Source of the DNA: Lysobacterales bacterium
Lineage (GTDB): Bacteria; Pseudomonadota; Gammaproteobacteria; Xanthomonadales; Xanthomonadaceae
Assembly (NCBI GenBank): GCA_019510125.1
Contig: JAEKKX010000008.1
Coordinates: 140,509-204,508 of the forward strand
Direction: 5' to 3'
DNA: 64,000 nucleotides
Notes under the pieces: generated by a model
What the model was told of the DNA's origin: nothing
Database searches by the model: none
Seen by the model: the letters and a program-made list of their open reading frames with translations, nothing else
Made by a program: the position numbers and the translations under genes
Part shown: positions 40,948 through 52,399 of the stretch, piece after piece
Numbering within the stretch: position 1 is the stretch's first letter
How the letters are laid out: every line of letters starts with the position of its first letter

Positions 40948-41469
40948 TCAGGCCCGCAGCCAGCGCAGCATCCGCGGATACTGCACGTCGCCCGGTTCCG
41001 GTGTGAAGCCGCGGGCGGCGGTCATGCCGCTTTCGCACAGGCCGCGCAGGCCGGGCACGATGCCGACGGCGTACATCTGCAGCACCGCCGCGGACTGGCC
41101 GTGGTAGCCGCCTTCATGCATCAGCACGTCGGGAGGCAGGCCGATCGCCTGCACCGCCGCCCAGGCCCAGGCCATCGCCTCCTGCTCGCCGGCATGCGCG
41201 ACGTCCTGCTCCTCGGCGAGGTCGTCGCTGGCGCGCGCGCGCAGCGCAGGGGGCAGCACGGCGAGGTGGCCGGCCTCGTGGAGCAGGTCGCCGGGCCACT
41301 GCAATCTGTCGGGATCGACGATCAATCCGCCGTCGCGGATCACGATGCCGGGCAGGAAGCTGTCAGGCGGCAGCGGCGCCTCGCTCACCGGCAGGCCGAT
41401 GCCGGCGAGGAAATCGAGGATCGGCCGATAGTGCGCGGCGTGCGCCATCGCGGGCGGCGGCGCGCTCAA
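40948..41469 (-). CDS. Putative HEAGH zinc metallopeptidase-like protein
   Basis: A 173-residue cytoplasmic protein with LLHEAGHLAVLP around H64-H68, the zinc-binding helix of many metallopeptidases, and downstream acidic residues (EEQDVAHAGEQEAMAW) that could supply a third ligand. No other family marker is recognised. The start is taken as TTG at 41469 because GGAGG lies 6 bases upstream and it overlaps the stop of the upstream gene (TTGA); an ATG at 41448 gives a product seven residues shorter without a Shine-Dalgarno. It sits between a small membrane protein gene and the zinc-ribbon gene. Confidence 0.68.
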   Translation of the reverse strand: MSAPPPAMAHAAHYRPILDFLAGIGLPVSEAPLPPDSFLPGIVIRDGGLIVDPDRLQWPGDLLHEAGHLAVLPPALRARASDDLAEEQDVAHAGEQEAMAWAWAAVQAIGLPPDVLMHEGGYHGQSAAVLQMYAVGIVPGLRGLCESGMTAARGFTPEPGDVQYPRMLRWLRA

Positions 41470-41753
41470 TCGCCACCTCCGCCGCCGTCACCCCCACCGT
41501 CGCCACCGCCGCTGTCGCCGCCGGCATCGCAGTCGTTGCCGCCGGCGTCCTGGCCGTTGTCGGTGTCGCAGTTCCCGGCGTCGTACAGGCGCGGGTCGGG
41601 GCTGTCGGAGAACGAGGACATCGTGCTCGTGCCGCTGTCGCCGTACCGGGTGTCGGTCGTGGACGACGACGACGTGCCGGTGCGGGCGGCGTTCCTGGCG
41701 AGGACGACGACGAGGACGACGATGGCAACGACGACGAGGACGAACAGGGTCAT
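41466..41753 (-). CDS. Small membrane protein with Gly/Asp-rich tail
   Basis: A 95-residue product. Residues 2-20 form one hydrophobic span (LFVLVVVAIVVLVVVLA), followed by a Ser/Thr-rich linker and a tail of Gly/Asp/Asn repeats (GGDSGGGDGGGDGGGGGD). Two cysteines lie in the tail region. The tail would be outside if the N-terminus is inside. Function unknown; similar Gly/Asp tails occur in small proteins of related bacteria. It is the first gene of a three-gene set, 105 bases after malQ. Confidence 0.68.
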   Translation of the reverse strand: MTLFVLVVVAIVVLVVVLARNAARTGTSSSSTTDTRYGDSGTSTMSSFSDSPDPRLYDAGNCDTDNGQDAGGNDCDAGGDSGGGDGGGDGGGGGD

Positions 41754-41858
41754 CGCGGGACGGCCCGGAAGGACGGAAGCCGAGACGTTAACGCATCGGC
41801 GCGACCTTGCCGAGTGCGTGCCCGGGGCGGTGGTCCGCCCCGCGGTGTCGCCTGCGCC

Positions 41859-43375
41859 TCAGGGCAGCCGCGCCAGCGCGAAATCGCCGCGTCCGCTGGC
41901 GGCGGTGATCAGCGCCAGCACCCGGGTCGCTTCGTCGCCGACCATGTCCCACGTGAACCGCCACGTCCAGTTGTGGTCGCCGACGGTGCCGGGGACGTTC
42001 ATGCGGTGCGCGGCGTCGAGCCCGAGCACGTCCTGCAACTGGCAGACGGCGAGGTTGGCGACCGAGTTGCAGCAGGCGCGGATCATCGCCCAGTGGATGT
42101 CGGCGTCGTTCGCGGGCAGGTAGCTGCCCGCGTAGGCGCGCTCGTGGGCGCTGGCGGCGTCCCACCAGCCGCGCGCGGTGTGGTTGTCGTGGGTGCCGGT
42201 GTAGGCGACGAACGGCCGGCCCCAGTTGTGCGGCAGGTATTCGTCGCCGGCGTCGCCGCCGAAGCCGAACTGCAGGATCTTCATGCCCGGGAAGCGCAGC
42301 GCGTCGCGCAGGTCGTGGACGTCCTGGGTGATGAAGCCCAGGTCCTCGGCGACGATCGGCAGCGGGCCCAGCACGCGTTCGATCGCGTCGAACAGCGGCT
42401 TGCCCGGCCCCGGCACCCAGGTGCCTTCCTCGGCGGTCGGGCAGGTCGCGGGGATCTCGTAATAGCCGGCGAACCCGCGGAAATGGTCGATGCGGAACAC
42501 GTCGGCCTGGTCCAGCGCGCGGCGCAGGCGCGCCGTCCACCAGGCGAAGTCCTCGGCGGCCATGCGGTCCCAGCGGTACAGCGGATTGCCCCAGCGCTGG
42601 CCGGTCGGCGCCATCGCGTCCGGCGGGCAGCCGGCGACGATGGTCGGCTGGCACTGGTCGTCCAGCGAGTAGAGATCCGGTCGCGACCAGCAGTCGGCGC
42701 TGTGGTGCGCGATGAAGATCGGCAGGTCGCCCATGATCGCGATCCCGCGCGCGTTCGCGTAGGCCTTCAGTGCGAGCGCCTGGGTGTCGAAGCACCACTG
42801 CACGAACGACCAGAAGCCGATCTCGTCGCCGTGCGCGAGCCGCGCCTGCGCGAGCGCGGTCGCGTCGCGCGTGCGCAGCGCCTCGGGCCAGTGCCACCAC
42901 GGCCGGCCGGCGTGCGCGGTCTCCAGCGCCATGAACAGCGCGTAGTCGCCCAGCCAGTGCGCCTGCGCCTCGCGGTAGTGCGCGAACGCGGCCTGCTCGA
43001 CCGGATCGTGCTTGGCGAGGAAGCCGGCGTGCGCGGTCCGCAACTGCGCCTGGCGCCAGGTCAGCACCTTGCCGAAATCGACCCGCCCGGCGTCGAAGCC
43101 GCCTGCCGGCGGCGTCGGCGCCGCCAGCCAGCCGGCGGCGACCAGTGGCTCCAGCGCCACCATCAGCGGGCTGCCGGCGAACGCGGACACGCTCTGGTAG
43201 GGCGAGTTGCCCGGTCCGATGGGATTGGTCGGCAGCCACTGCCAGATGCGCTGCCCGGCCGACTGCAGCCAGTCGACGAAACGATACGCGTCCGGGCCGA
43301 AATCGCCGATGCCGTGCGGGCCGGGCAGGGAGGTGACGTGCAGCAGCACGCCGGCCGCGCGCTGTTCGAGATCGA

Positions 43376-43379
<4 letters not shown>
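41859..43379 (-). CDS. malQ: 4-alpha-glucanotransferase
   Basis: Disproportionates maltodextrins by moving glucan chains; a GH77 enzyme of 506 residues. Motifs include GVLLHVTSLPGPHGIGDFG at the start, the nucleophile region FRIDHFRGFAGYYEIP, VAEDLGFI (acid/base Glu) and TGTHDNHTARGWW. The ATG at 43379 overlaps the glgX stop (ATGA), so it is the fourth gene of the glycogen operon. It would rework the short oligosaccharides left by GlgX. Confidence 0.96.
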
Positions 43380-45522
<2,143 letters not shown>

Positions 45523-45526
<4 letters not shown>

Positions 45527-47697
45527 GCCGGCAGCAGCACCAGCGTCGCCAGCGGCGGCAGGGTCAGCGCCAGCGCGCCGTCGGTCGCGTGCAGCGCGGC
45601 CGCGCCGTTGCCGGCGTCGCTGCCGCCGTAGTGGCGCGAGTCGGTGTTCAGCGCCTCGCGCCAGTGCGCCGGGGCGTCGGCGGGCAGCGGCACCCGGTAG
45701 TCGTGGCGCGGCACCGGCGTGAAGTTGCAGACCACCAGCGCCAGGCCGCCGTCGCCGTCGCGGCGCAGCCACGCGAACACCGACTGGTCGCGATCGTCGG
45801 CCACCCGCCACTCGAAGCCGGCAGCGACGCCGTCCAGACGATGCAGTGCCGGGGTGTCGCGATACAGCCGGTTGAGGTCGCGCACCAGGTCGCGCATGCC
45901 GGCGTGGCGGCGGCCCTCGACCGAGGCGTCGTCGAGCAGGTGCCACGGCAGCGCCTCGTCGTGCCGCCACTCGTGCGGCTGCGCGAACTCCTGGCCCATG
46001 AACAGCAGTTTCTTGCCCGGATGCCCCCACATGAAGCCGAGGTAGGCGCGCAGGTTGGCGAACTTCTGCCAGTCGTCGCCCGGCATCTTGCCCAGCAGCG
46101 AACCCTTGCCGTGCACCACTTCGTCGTGCGACAGCGGCAGCATGAACTGCTCGCTGAAGGCGTACACGAGGCCGAAGGTCATCCGGTCGTGGTGCCAGCG
46201 CCGGTGCACGGGGTCCTCGTGCATGTAGCGCAGCGTGTCGTTCATCCAGCCCATGTTCCATTTGAAATGGAAGCCGAGGCCGCCGACGTGCGTGGGCGCG
46301 GAGACGCCGGGGAAACTGGTCGATTCCTCGGCGGTCGTGATCGCGCCGGGCACGTCGCCGCCGACCATCGCATTCATGGTCTGCAGCAGCGAGATCGCCT
46401 CGAGGTTCTCGCGGCCGCCGAACGCGTTGGGCACCCATTCGCCTTCGTTGCGCGAATAGTCGCGGTAGAGCATCGACGCCACCGCGTCCACGCGCAGGCC
46501 GTCGAGGCCGTACTGCTCCAGCCAGTGCAGCGCGCTGCCGACCAGGAACGCGCGCACCTCGGTGCGGCCGAAGTTGTAGATCAGCGTGCCCCAGTCGCGG
46601 TGCTCGCCTTCCTTCGGGTCGGCGTACTCGTACAGCGCGGTGCCGTCGAAGCGGGCGAGGCCGTGCGCGTCCTTCGGGAAGTGCGCGGGCACCCAGTCGA
46701 CGATCACGCCCAGGCCGTGCACGTGGCAGGCGTCGACGAAGCGGACGAAGCCTTCCGGGGTGCCGAAACGCGACGTCGGCGCGAACATGCCCAGGGTCTG
46801 GTAGCCCCACGACCCGTCGAACGGATACTCGCTGACCGGCAGCAGCTCGATGTGGGTGAAGCCGAGGTCGGCGGCGTAGGCCGGCAGGCGTTCGGCCAGC
46901 GTGTCCCAGTCGAGGAAGCCGCCGTCCTCGGCGCGCATCCACGAGCCGGCATGCACTTCGTAGACGCTGATCGGCGCGTGGCGATCGTTGGCCGCGGCGC
47001 GTCCGGGCGGCAGCGCGCGCGGCGGCATCGGCGCGGCGACGCGGCTGGCGGTGCCGGGGCGCAGCTCGGCGGCGCGCGCGAACGGATCGGCGCGCACGTG
47101 CAGCGCGCTGTCGGCACCGAGGACCTCGAACTTGTAGAGGTCGCCGACGCCGGCGTGCGGCACGAAGATTTCCCAGACGCCGGCGGTGTGGCGCAAGCGC
47201 ATCGGATGGCGGCGGCCGTCCCAGGCGTTGAAGTCGCCGACCACGCTGATCCGGCGCGCGTTCGGCGCCCACACCGCGAAGCGCACGCCGTCGACGTCGC
47301 CGACCCGGCCCGGATGCGCGCCGAGGAACTGCTGCGGCCGCAGTTCGCGACCGTCGCGGAAATCGGCCAGCCGCGCTTCGTCGAGCTGCGGGCCGCAGGC
47401 GAAGGCGTCGGCGTACACGCCTTCGGTCCCGTTCGCCCAGCGCACCTTCAGCCGGTACTCGAAGCGCTTGCGGCGCAGCGGCACGCGGGCCTCGAACAGC
47501 CCGTCGCGCAGCGGCGGCACGTCGGTCAGGATGCGCCCGCTGGCGGCGTCCAGCAGTTCCACCGACGCCGCGCCCGGCAGCAGCGCGCGCAGCCACAGCC
47601 TGCCCGACGGGTCGGCGTGCAGGCCCAGCACCGCGAAGGGGTCCGGGTGCCGCGCCTCGAGCAGTGCCGCGATGTCCCCCTGTCCGAGCATGCTCAC
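45523..47697 (-). CDS. glgB: 1,4-alpha-glucan branching enzyme
   Basis: Creates alpha-1,6 branches in glycogen; a long-form GH13 enzyme of 724 residues with two N-terminal beta domains, close to the 728 of E. coli. Visible regions are [19 protein letters not shown] (CBM48), [14 protein letters not shown], the nucleophile [24 protein letters not shown] and [12 protein letters not shown]. The start is taken as GTG at 47697, which overlaps the glgP stop (GTGA); an ATG two codons later is equally possible. Confidence 0.96.
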
Positions 47698-50159
47698 CCG
47701 GGCGTGTGCGCCGGTGCGGCCCAGACGCGCTCGGCGTACTCGCGCACGGTGCGGTCGGTGGAGAAGAAGCCCATGCCGGCGATGTTGCGCAGCGCGCGGG
47801 CGTTCCAGGCGGCGGGATCGCGATACAGCGCGTCCACGCGCGCCTGCGCGGCGAGGTAGTCGGCGAAATCGGCCAGCAGCAGGTAGGGATCGGCGTTGAG
47901 CAGGCCGTCGACCAGCGCGCGGTAGCGGCCCGGTTCGCCGGGGCTGAACGCCCCGCCGGCGATCGCGTCGAGCACCGCGCGCAGTTGCGGATTCGCGCCG
48001 GCGATCGCGCGCGGGTCGTAGCCCAGCGCGCGCAGTTCGGCCACGCGCTCGGTGCGCAGGCCGAACACGAACAGGTCGTCCTCGCCGATGGCCTGCGCCA
48101 TCTCGATGTTCGCGCCGTCCCAGGTGCCGATGGTCAGGGCGCCGTTCATCGCGAACTTCATGTTGCCGGTGCCCGAGGCCTCGGTGCCGGCGGTGGAGAT
48201 CTGCTCGGACAGGTCGGCGGCGGGGATGATGGTCTCGGCCAGGCTCACCCCGTAGTTCGGCAGGAACACGACCTTCAGCCGGCCCGCGATGCGCGGATCG
48301 GCGTTGACCACGCGGCCGATGTCGTGGGCGAGGCGGATGATCTGCTTGGCGGTCTGGTAGGCCGAGGCGGCCTTGCCGGCCAGCACCACGGTGCGCGGCG
48401 CCCAGCCGCGACCGTCGGGGCCGTCGGGCTGCGCCAGCATCGCCTGCCAGCGCGCGACCACGTGCAGCAGGTTCAGCAGTTGCCGCTTGTATTCGTGGAT
48501 GCGCTTGATCTGCACGTCGAACAGCGAATCGGGATCGATCTCGACGCCCAGCTCGCGGCGCACGCGCTCGACCAGCCGCAGCTTGTTCGCGCGCTTGACC
48601 GCGGCCAGGCGCGCGCCGAGGTCCGGATCGCCGGCCAGCGGGCGCAGCTTCGCGAGTTCACCGAGGTCGCGGCGCCAGCCGGTGCCGATGGCGTCGTCCA
48701 GCAGCGCCGACAGCGCCGGGTTCGCCTGCTGCAGCCAGCGCCGCGGGGTGACGCCGTTGGTGACGTTGAGGAAGCGCCCGGGGAACAGCCGCGCGAAGTC
48801 GGCGAAGATGGTGTCGACCATCAGGTCCGAATGCAGCTTCGCCACGCCGTTGACCTTGTGCGAGGCCAGCACCGCGAGCGCGGCCATCTTCACCCGGCGG
48901 CCCTGGGTCTCGTCGATCAGCGACACGCTGCGCACCAGCGCCTCGTCGCCGGGATGGCGCGCGCGGACCGCGTTGAGGAAGTCGTGGTTGAGCCGGTAGA
49001 CGATTTCCATGTGCCGCGGCAGCAGCGCCTCGAACAGCGCCAGCGGCCAGGTCTCCAGCGCCTCGGGCATCAGCGTGTGGTTGGTGTACGACACCGCCTG
49101 GCGGGTGATCGCCCAGGCCTCGTCCCAGCCCAGCCGGTGGTCGTCCACCAGCAGCCGCATCAGTTCGGCCGGGGCCAGCGCCGGATGGGTGTCGTTGAGG
49201 TGGATCGCGTTGCCGCGGCCCAGCGCCTCCAGCGGACGGCCTTCGGCGAGATGGCGGGCGATGAGGTCCTGCAGCGAGGCGCTGACCAGCAGCGCTTCCT
49301 GCTTCAGTCGCAGCGCGCGGCCGGCGTCGGTGCTGTCGTCGGGGTAGAGCACCCAGTTCAGCGCATCGGCAGCGACCTGCTGGCGCGCGGCGCCAGCGTG
49401 GTCGCCGCGGCAGAACGCGGCGAAGTCGATCGGCGATTCGGCGCTGGCCTGCCACTGGCGCAGGGTCGAGACGCGATCGCCGTGGTGCGCGGGCACGATG
49501 AAGTCGAACGCGCGCGCGACCACGCGCTCGGCCGGCTGCCAGCGGCGGCCGCCGACGCCGTCGGACTCGACCCGGCCGCCGAAGCCGACGAGGTACTCGA
49601 TGTCCGGACGCTCGAGGTCCCACAGCGCGCCGTGGCGCAGCCAGTCGTCGGGGCGCTCGACCTGGCGGCCGTCCTCGGTGCCCTGCGCGAACATGCCGTA
49701 GCGGTAGCGCAGGCCGTAGCCGAACGAGGGCAGGCCGGTCTCGGCGAAGGAATCCAGGAAGCAGGCGGCGAGCCGGCCGAGGCCGCCGTTGCCCAGCGCG
49801 GCATCGGGCTCGGCCTCCAGCACGTCGCCCAGCGACAGGCCGCGCTCGGCCAGCACCCCGGCGATCGCATCCTCCAGGCCCAGCGCCGCCAGCGCGTTGC
49901 GCAGGGCGCGGCCCATCAGGAACTCCATCGACAGGTAGTGCACCCGGCGCTGCGAAGCCTCGCGGCGGGCGTCCTCGGCCTGGGTCGCGGTCCAGCGCGC
50001 GGCCAGCGTCTCGCGGCAGAGGTCGGCGGAGGCGCGCAGCGCGCTGCGCACGGCGGGCGTGTCGCCGGCGCCGGCCTGCGCCTGCGCGAAGGCGTTGCGG
50101 AAGGCCGGCGGCAGATCGGCGGCGAGGTGGCGCGGAGCGCGGTACTGGACTGGAGGCAT
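47694..50159 (-). CDS. glgP: Glycogen/starch/alpha-glucan phosphorylase
   Basis: Releases glucose-1-phosphate from glycogen chain ends using PLP; 821 residues, typical. Signature regions are [50 protein letters not shown] and the PLP-lysine stretch [16 protein letters not shown]. The ATG at 50159 is preceded by GGGAG. It is the first gene of glgP-glgB-glgX-malQ. The promoter must lie in the 291-base gap to the divergent beta-lactamase-like gene. Confidence 0.97.
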   Translation of the reverse strand: MPPVQYRAPRHLAADLPPAFRNAFAQAQAGAGDTPAVRSALRASADLCRETLAARWTATQAEDARREASQRRVHYLSMEFLMGRALRNALAALGLEDAIAGVLAERGLSLGDVLEAEPDAALGNGGLGRLAACFLDSFAETGLPSFGYGLRYRYGMFAQGTEDGRQVERPDDWLRHGALWDLERPDIEYLVGFGGRVESDGVGGRRWQPAERVVARAFDFIVPAHHGDRVSTLRQWQASAESPIDFAAFCRGDHAGAARQQVAADALNWVLYPDDSTDAGRALRLKQEALLVSASLQDLIARHLAEGRPLEALGRGNAIHLNDTHPALAPAELMRLLVDDHRLGWDEAWAITRQAVSYTNHTLMPEALETWPLALFEALLPRHMEIVYRLNHDFLNAVRARHPGDEALVRSVSLIDETQGRRVKMAALAVLASHKVNGVAKLHSDLMVDTIFADFARLFPGRFLNVTNGVTPRRWLQQANPALSALLDDAIGTGWRRDLGELAKLRPLAGDPDLGARLAAVKRANKLRLVERVRRELGVEIDPDSLFDVQIKRIHEYKRQLLNLLHVVARWQAMLAQPDGPDGRGWAPRTVVLAGKAASAYQTAKQIIRLAHDIGRVVNADPRIAGRLKVVFLPNYGVSLAETIIPAADLSEQISTAGTEASGTGNMKFAMNGALTIGTWDGANIEMAQAIGEDDLFVFGLRTERVAELRALGYDPRAIAGANPQLRAVLDAIAGGAFSPGEPGRYRALVDGLLNADPYLLLADFADYLAAQARVDALYRDPAAWNARALRNIAGMGFFSTDRTVREYAERVWAAPAHTPG

Positions 50160-50272
50160 CAAGGAATCTCCCGCTCGGGGCGCGGTGGCCCGGATGACGG
50201 GGCCGTCGCCGACGCCGCCGCTGAACCGCCGAAGCTTAGGAGCCGTTCCCATCCACGGCGAGCCCGTACAAT

Positions 50273-50334
50273 CGTATTCACCCGGCGGGCGCGGCAACCG
50301 GGGCGTCGTGCCGGACTGCATACGTATTCATCCG
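50273..50334. promoter_or_regulatory. Two copies of CGTATTCAYCCG between divergent genes
   Basis: CGTATTCACCCG at 50273-50284 and CGTATTCATCCG at 50323-50334 are direct repeats 50 bases (about five helical turns) apart in the glgP/beta-lactamase gap. They are good operator candidates; no binding protein can be named. The rest of the gap shows no gene. Confidence 0.4.
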
Positions 50335-50450
50335 CGAGCGCCGCGGCGCCGGGTTTTGCATTGCAGCACCGTCCTGCGCGATGGGCGATGCGAGGCGCGC
50401 GGTGCAAGATGCGCCATCCGCCGGACGACGGCGATCCTCCGGAGACCGGC

Positions 50451-51650
50451 ATGCGACGCAGGACCTTCCTTGGCGGTAGTGCGTTCGGCGTCGCCGCCGC
50501 GGCGCTGCCGCGGGCGTTCGCCGCGACCGCGGCCTCGCCGTGGGACGCGGTCTTCGCGCGCATGCCGCCGGCGCTGGCCGCGGTCGCGCGCGACCCCGCG
50601 CACGAGGTGCGACTGCGCTGGACCACGATCGAACGCGATGCCGACGGCGCCCCGCGCTTCATCACCCGCGATTTCGGGCGCGCGCCGCGGCGCTGGTTCC
50701 CGGCGGCCAGCGTCGCCAAGCTGCCGATGGCGCTGCTGATGGCCGAAGCCGTCCAGGCCGCCGGCGGCGACGCCGGCACCGTGCTGGCGCTGGACGCGCC
50801 GCCGGCCACCGGCGAATGGGGCGACGAACCGCTGGCGGAGGCGTTCGCGCGCGGGCTCGATCGCACCTTCGCGGTCAGCGAGAACCGGCCGTTCAACCGC
50901 TGGTACGAACTGCTCGGCGGCGATCGCGTGCATGCGCGGCTGGCCGCGCTGGGCTATCCGCAGGCGCGGCTGATCGCGCGGCTGGGCTCGCCCGATCCGG
51001 AGGCGAACCGGCGCACCGGCGGCGGCATGCTGCGCGCGGCGGACGGCCGGGTGCTGGCGCGCTGCGCGGCGGCAGTCGCGCGCGAGCGCCGGTTCCCGTT
51101 CGGCAGCGCGCTGCGCGGCGCAGGCTGGCTGGGCGACGACGGCGTGCTGGTCCCCGGGCCGCATGACTTCTCGCACGCGAACTTCCTGCCCCTGGCCGAC
51201 AGTCTGCGGATGCTGCAGGCGTTCGTCGCGCCGGAGACGGTGCCGCCGGCGCAGCGCTGGCGGATCGACGGTCCGCTGCGCGCGCGGCTGCTGCGCGCGC
51301 TGGCGCTGCGTCCGCGCGAGAGCGAAGACCCGGTCTATCCCGAAGCCGAACATCCGGACGGCTACGCGCGCTGGTTCTTCGTCGGCGACGGCAGGCGACG
51401 CTATCCGGAGGGACTGACGGTGTTCGGCAAGAGCGGCATGGCCTACGGCAGCCTCAGCGAAGTCGCGTGGGTGGTCGATCGCGCCTCGGGCGCGGAGTGC
51501 CTGCTCGCCGCGCACGTGCTGTGCAACGCCGACGGCGTCTACAACGACGACCGCTACGAATACGACGGCGTCGGCCTGCCGTTCCTCGCGGCATGGTCGC
51601 GCGCGGTGCTCGATTCCGAGCGCGCGCGGCGCGCGGGAGGCGGCGCATGA
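50451..51650 (+). CDS. Tat-exported class A beta-lactamase-fold serine hydrolase
   Basis: A 399-residue protein with a twin-arginine signal (RRRTFLGGSAFGVAAAALP, cleavage near AFA-A). The three active-site motifs of the penicillin-binding fold appear in order: SVAK (87-90), SEN (143-145) and KSG (327-329). Spacing between SEN and KSG is longer than in classical class A lactamases (about 180 against 105 residues), so it is probably not a classical antibiotic-resistance enzyme. The ATG at 50451 follows GGAG at 50441-50444. It overlaps the next gene, a channel-like protein, by ATGA. Substrate unknown. Confidence 0.8.
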   Translation: MRRRTFLGGSAFGVAAAALPRAFAATAASPWDAVFARMPPALAAVARDPAHEVRLRWTTIERDADGAPRFITRDFGRAPRRWFPAASVAKLPMALLMAEAVQAAGGDAGTVLALDAPPATGEWGDEPLAEAFARGLDRTFAVSENRPFNRWYELLGGDRVHARLAALGYPQARLIARLGSPDPEANRRTGGGMLRAADGRVLARCAAAVARERRFPFGSALRGAGWLGDDGVLVPGPHDFSHANFLPLADSLRMLQAFVAPETVPPAQRWRIDGPLRARLLRALALRPRESEDPVYPEAEHPDGYARWFFVGDGRRRYPEGLTVFGKSGMAYGSLSEVAWVVDRASGAECLLAAHVLCNADGVYNDDRYEYDGVGLPFLAAWSRAVLDSERARRAGGGA

Positions 51651-52321
51651 CCCTGCCGCTGCGGCGCTGGATCCGCCACCCGTCGCGCACCCTGCTGCTG
51701 GTGCAACTGGCCGCGCTGCTGCTGTATCCGTTCATCGGCGGCAGCCGCGCCGGCCAGGTGGCGTCCACCGCGATCAGCGTCGGCGTGCTGTCCGCCGCGG
51801 TGTGGATGGTGCACCGCTCGCCGCGCCCGGGCTGGATCGCCGGCGTGCTGTCGGTCGCCGGGGTCGGCGCCTGGGCGGCGTACAACGCCTTCGATGTGTC
51901 GTGGATGGGCGCGCTCGGCGCCGCCGGCTACGCCGCGGCCTACTTCTACGCGGCGTTTTCGCTGATCACCTACATGATGGCCGACCGCCACGCCACCCGC
52001 GACGAACTGTGGGCCGCGGGCGCGACGTTCATGCTGTTCGTCGAGGCCTACGCGTGGGTCTTCGTGCTGTGCCAGTGGTGGCAGCCCGACGCGTTCCTGG
52101 CGCCGGGGGGCGCGCATCGCCCGCTGGTCTGGATCGAGCTGCTGTTCCTCAGCGCCACCAATTTCTCGGCGACCGGCCTGAGCGACGTGCTGCCGGTGGC
52201 GCCGGTCGCGCGCGTCGCCGCGGTCATCGCGCAGTGGAACGGCGTGATGTACATGGCGCTGATCGTCTCGCGCCTCGCGGGCATGATCGGCAGCGGCGGC
52301 AGCGGTGGCCGTGGCGACTGA
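51647..52321 (+). CDS. Channel-like membrane protein (ion-channel pore motif)
   Basis: A 224-residue protein with about six membrane spans. Near the C-terminus, FLSATNFSATGLSDV (168-182) between two spans resembles a potassium-channel pore loop, where the filter is normally TVGYG-D; here it reads SATGLSD, which is a divergent filter. The last span is VIAQWNGVMYMALIVSRLAGM. It is translationally coupled to the beta-lactamase-fold protein upstream. Family assignment rests on the pore loop between two helices; ion selectivity cannot be stated. Confidence 0.65.
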   Translation: MTLPLRRWIRHPSRTLLLVQLAALLLYPFIGGSRAGQVASTAISVGVLSAAVWMVHRSPRPGWIAGVLSVAGVGAWAAYNAFDVSWMGALGAAGYAAAYFYAAFSLITYMMADRHATRDELWAAGATFMLFVEAYAWVFVLCQWWQPDAFLAPGGAHRPLVWIELLFLSATNFSATGLSDVLPVAPVARVAAVIAQWNGVMYMALIVSRLAGMIGSGGSGGRGD

Positions 52322-52399
52322 GCGCGGCGTCGCGGGCCCGGTCCGCGGCGCGGCGTGCGCGGCCCCGGGCGCGCCGCGCCGGGCTGCTAAGCTGGGTCC

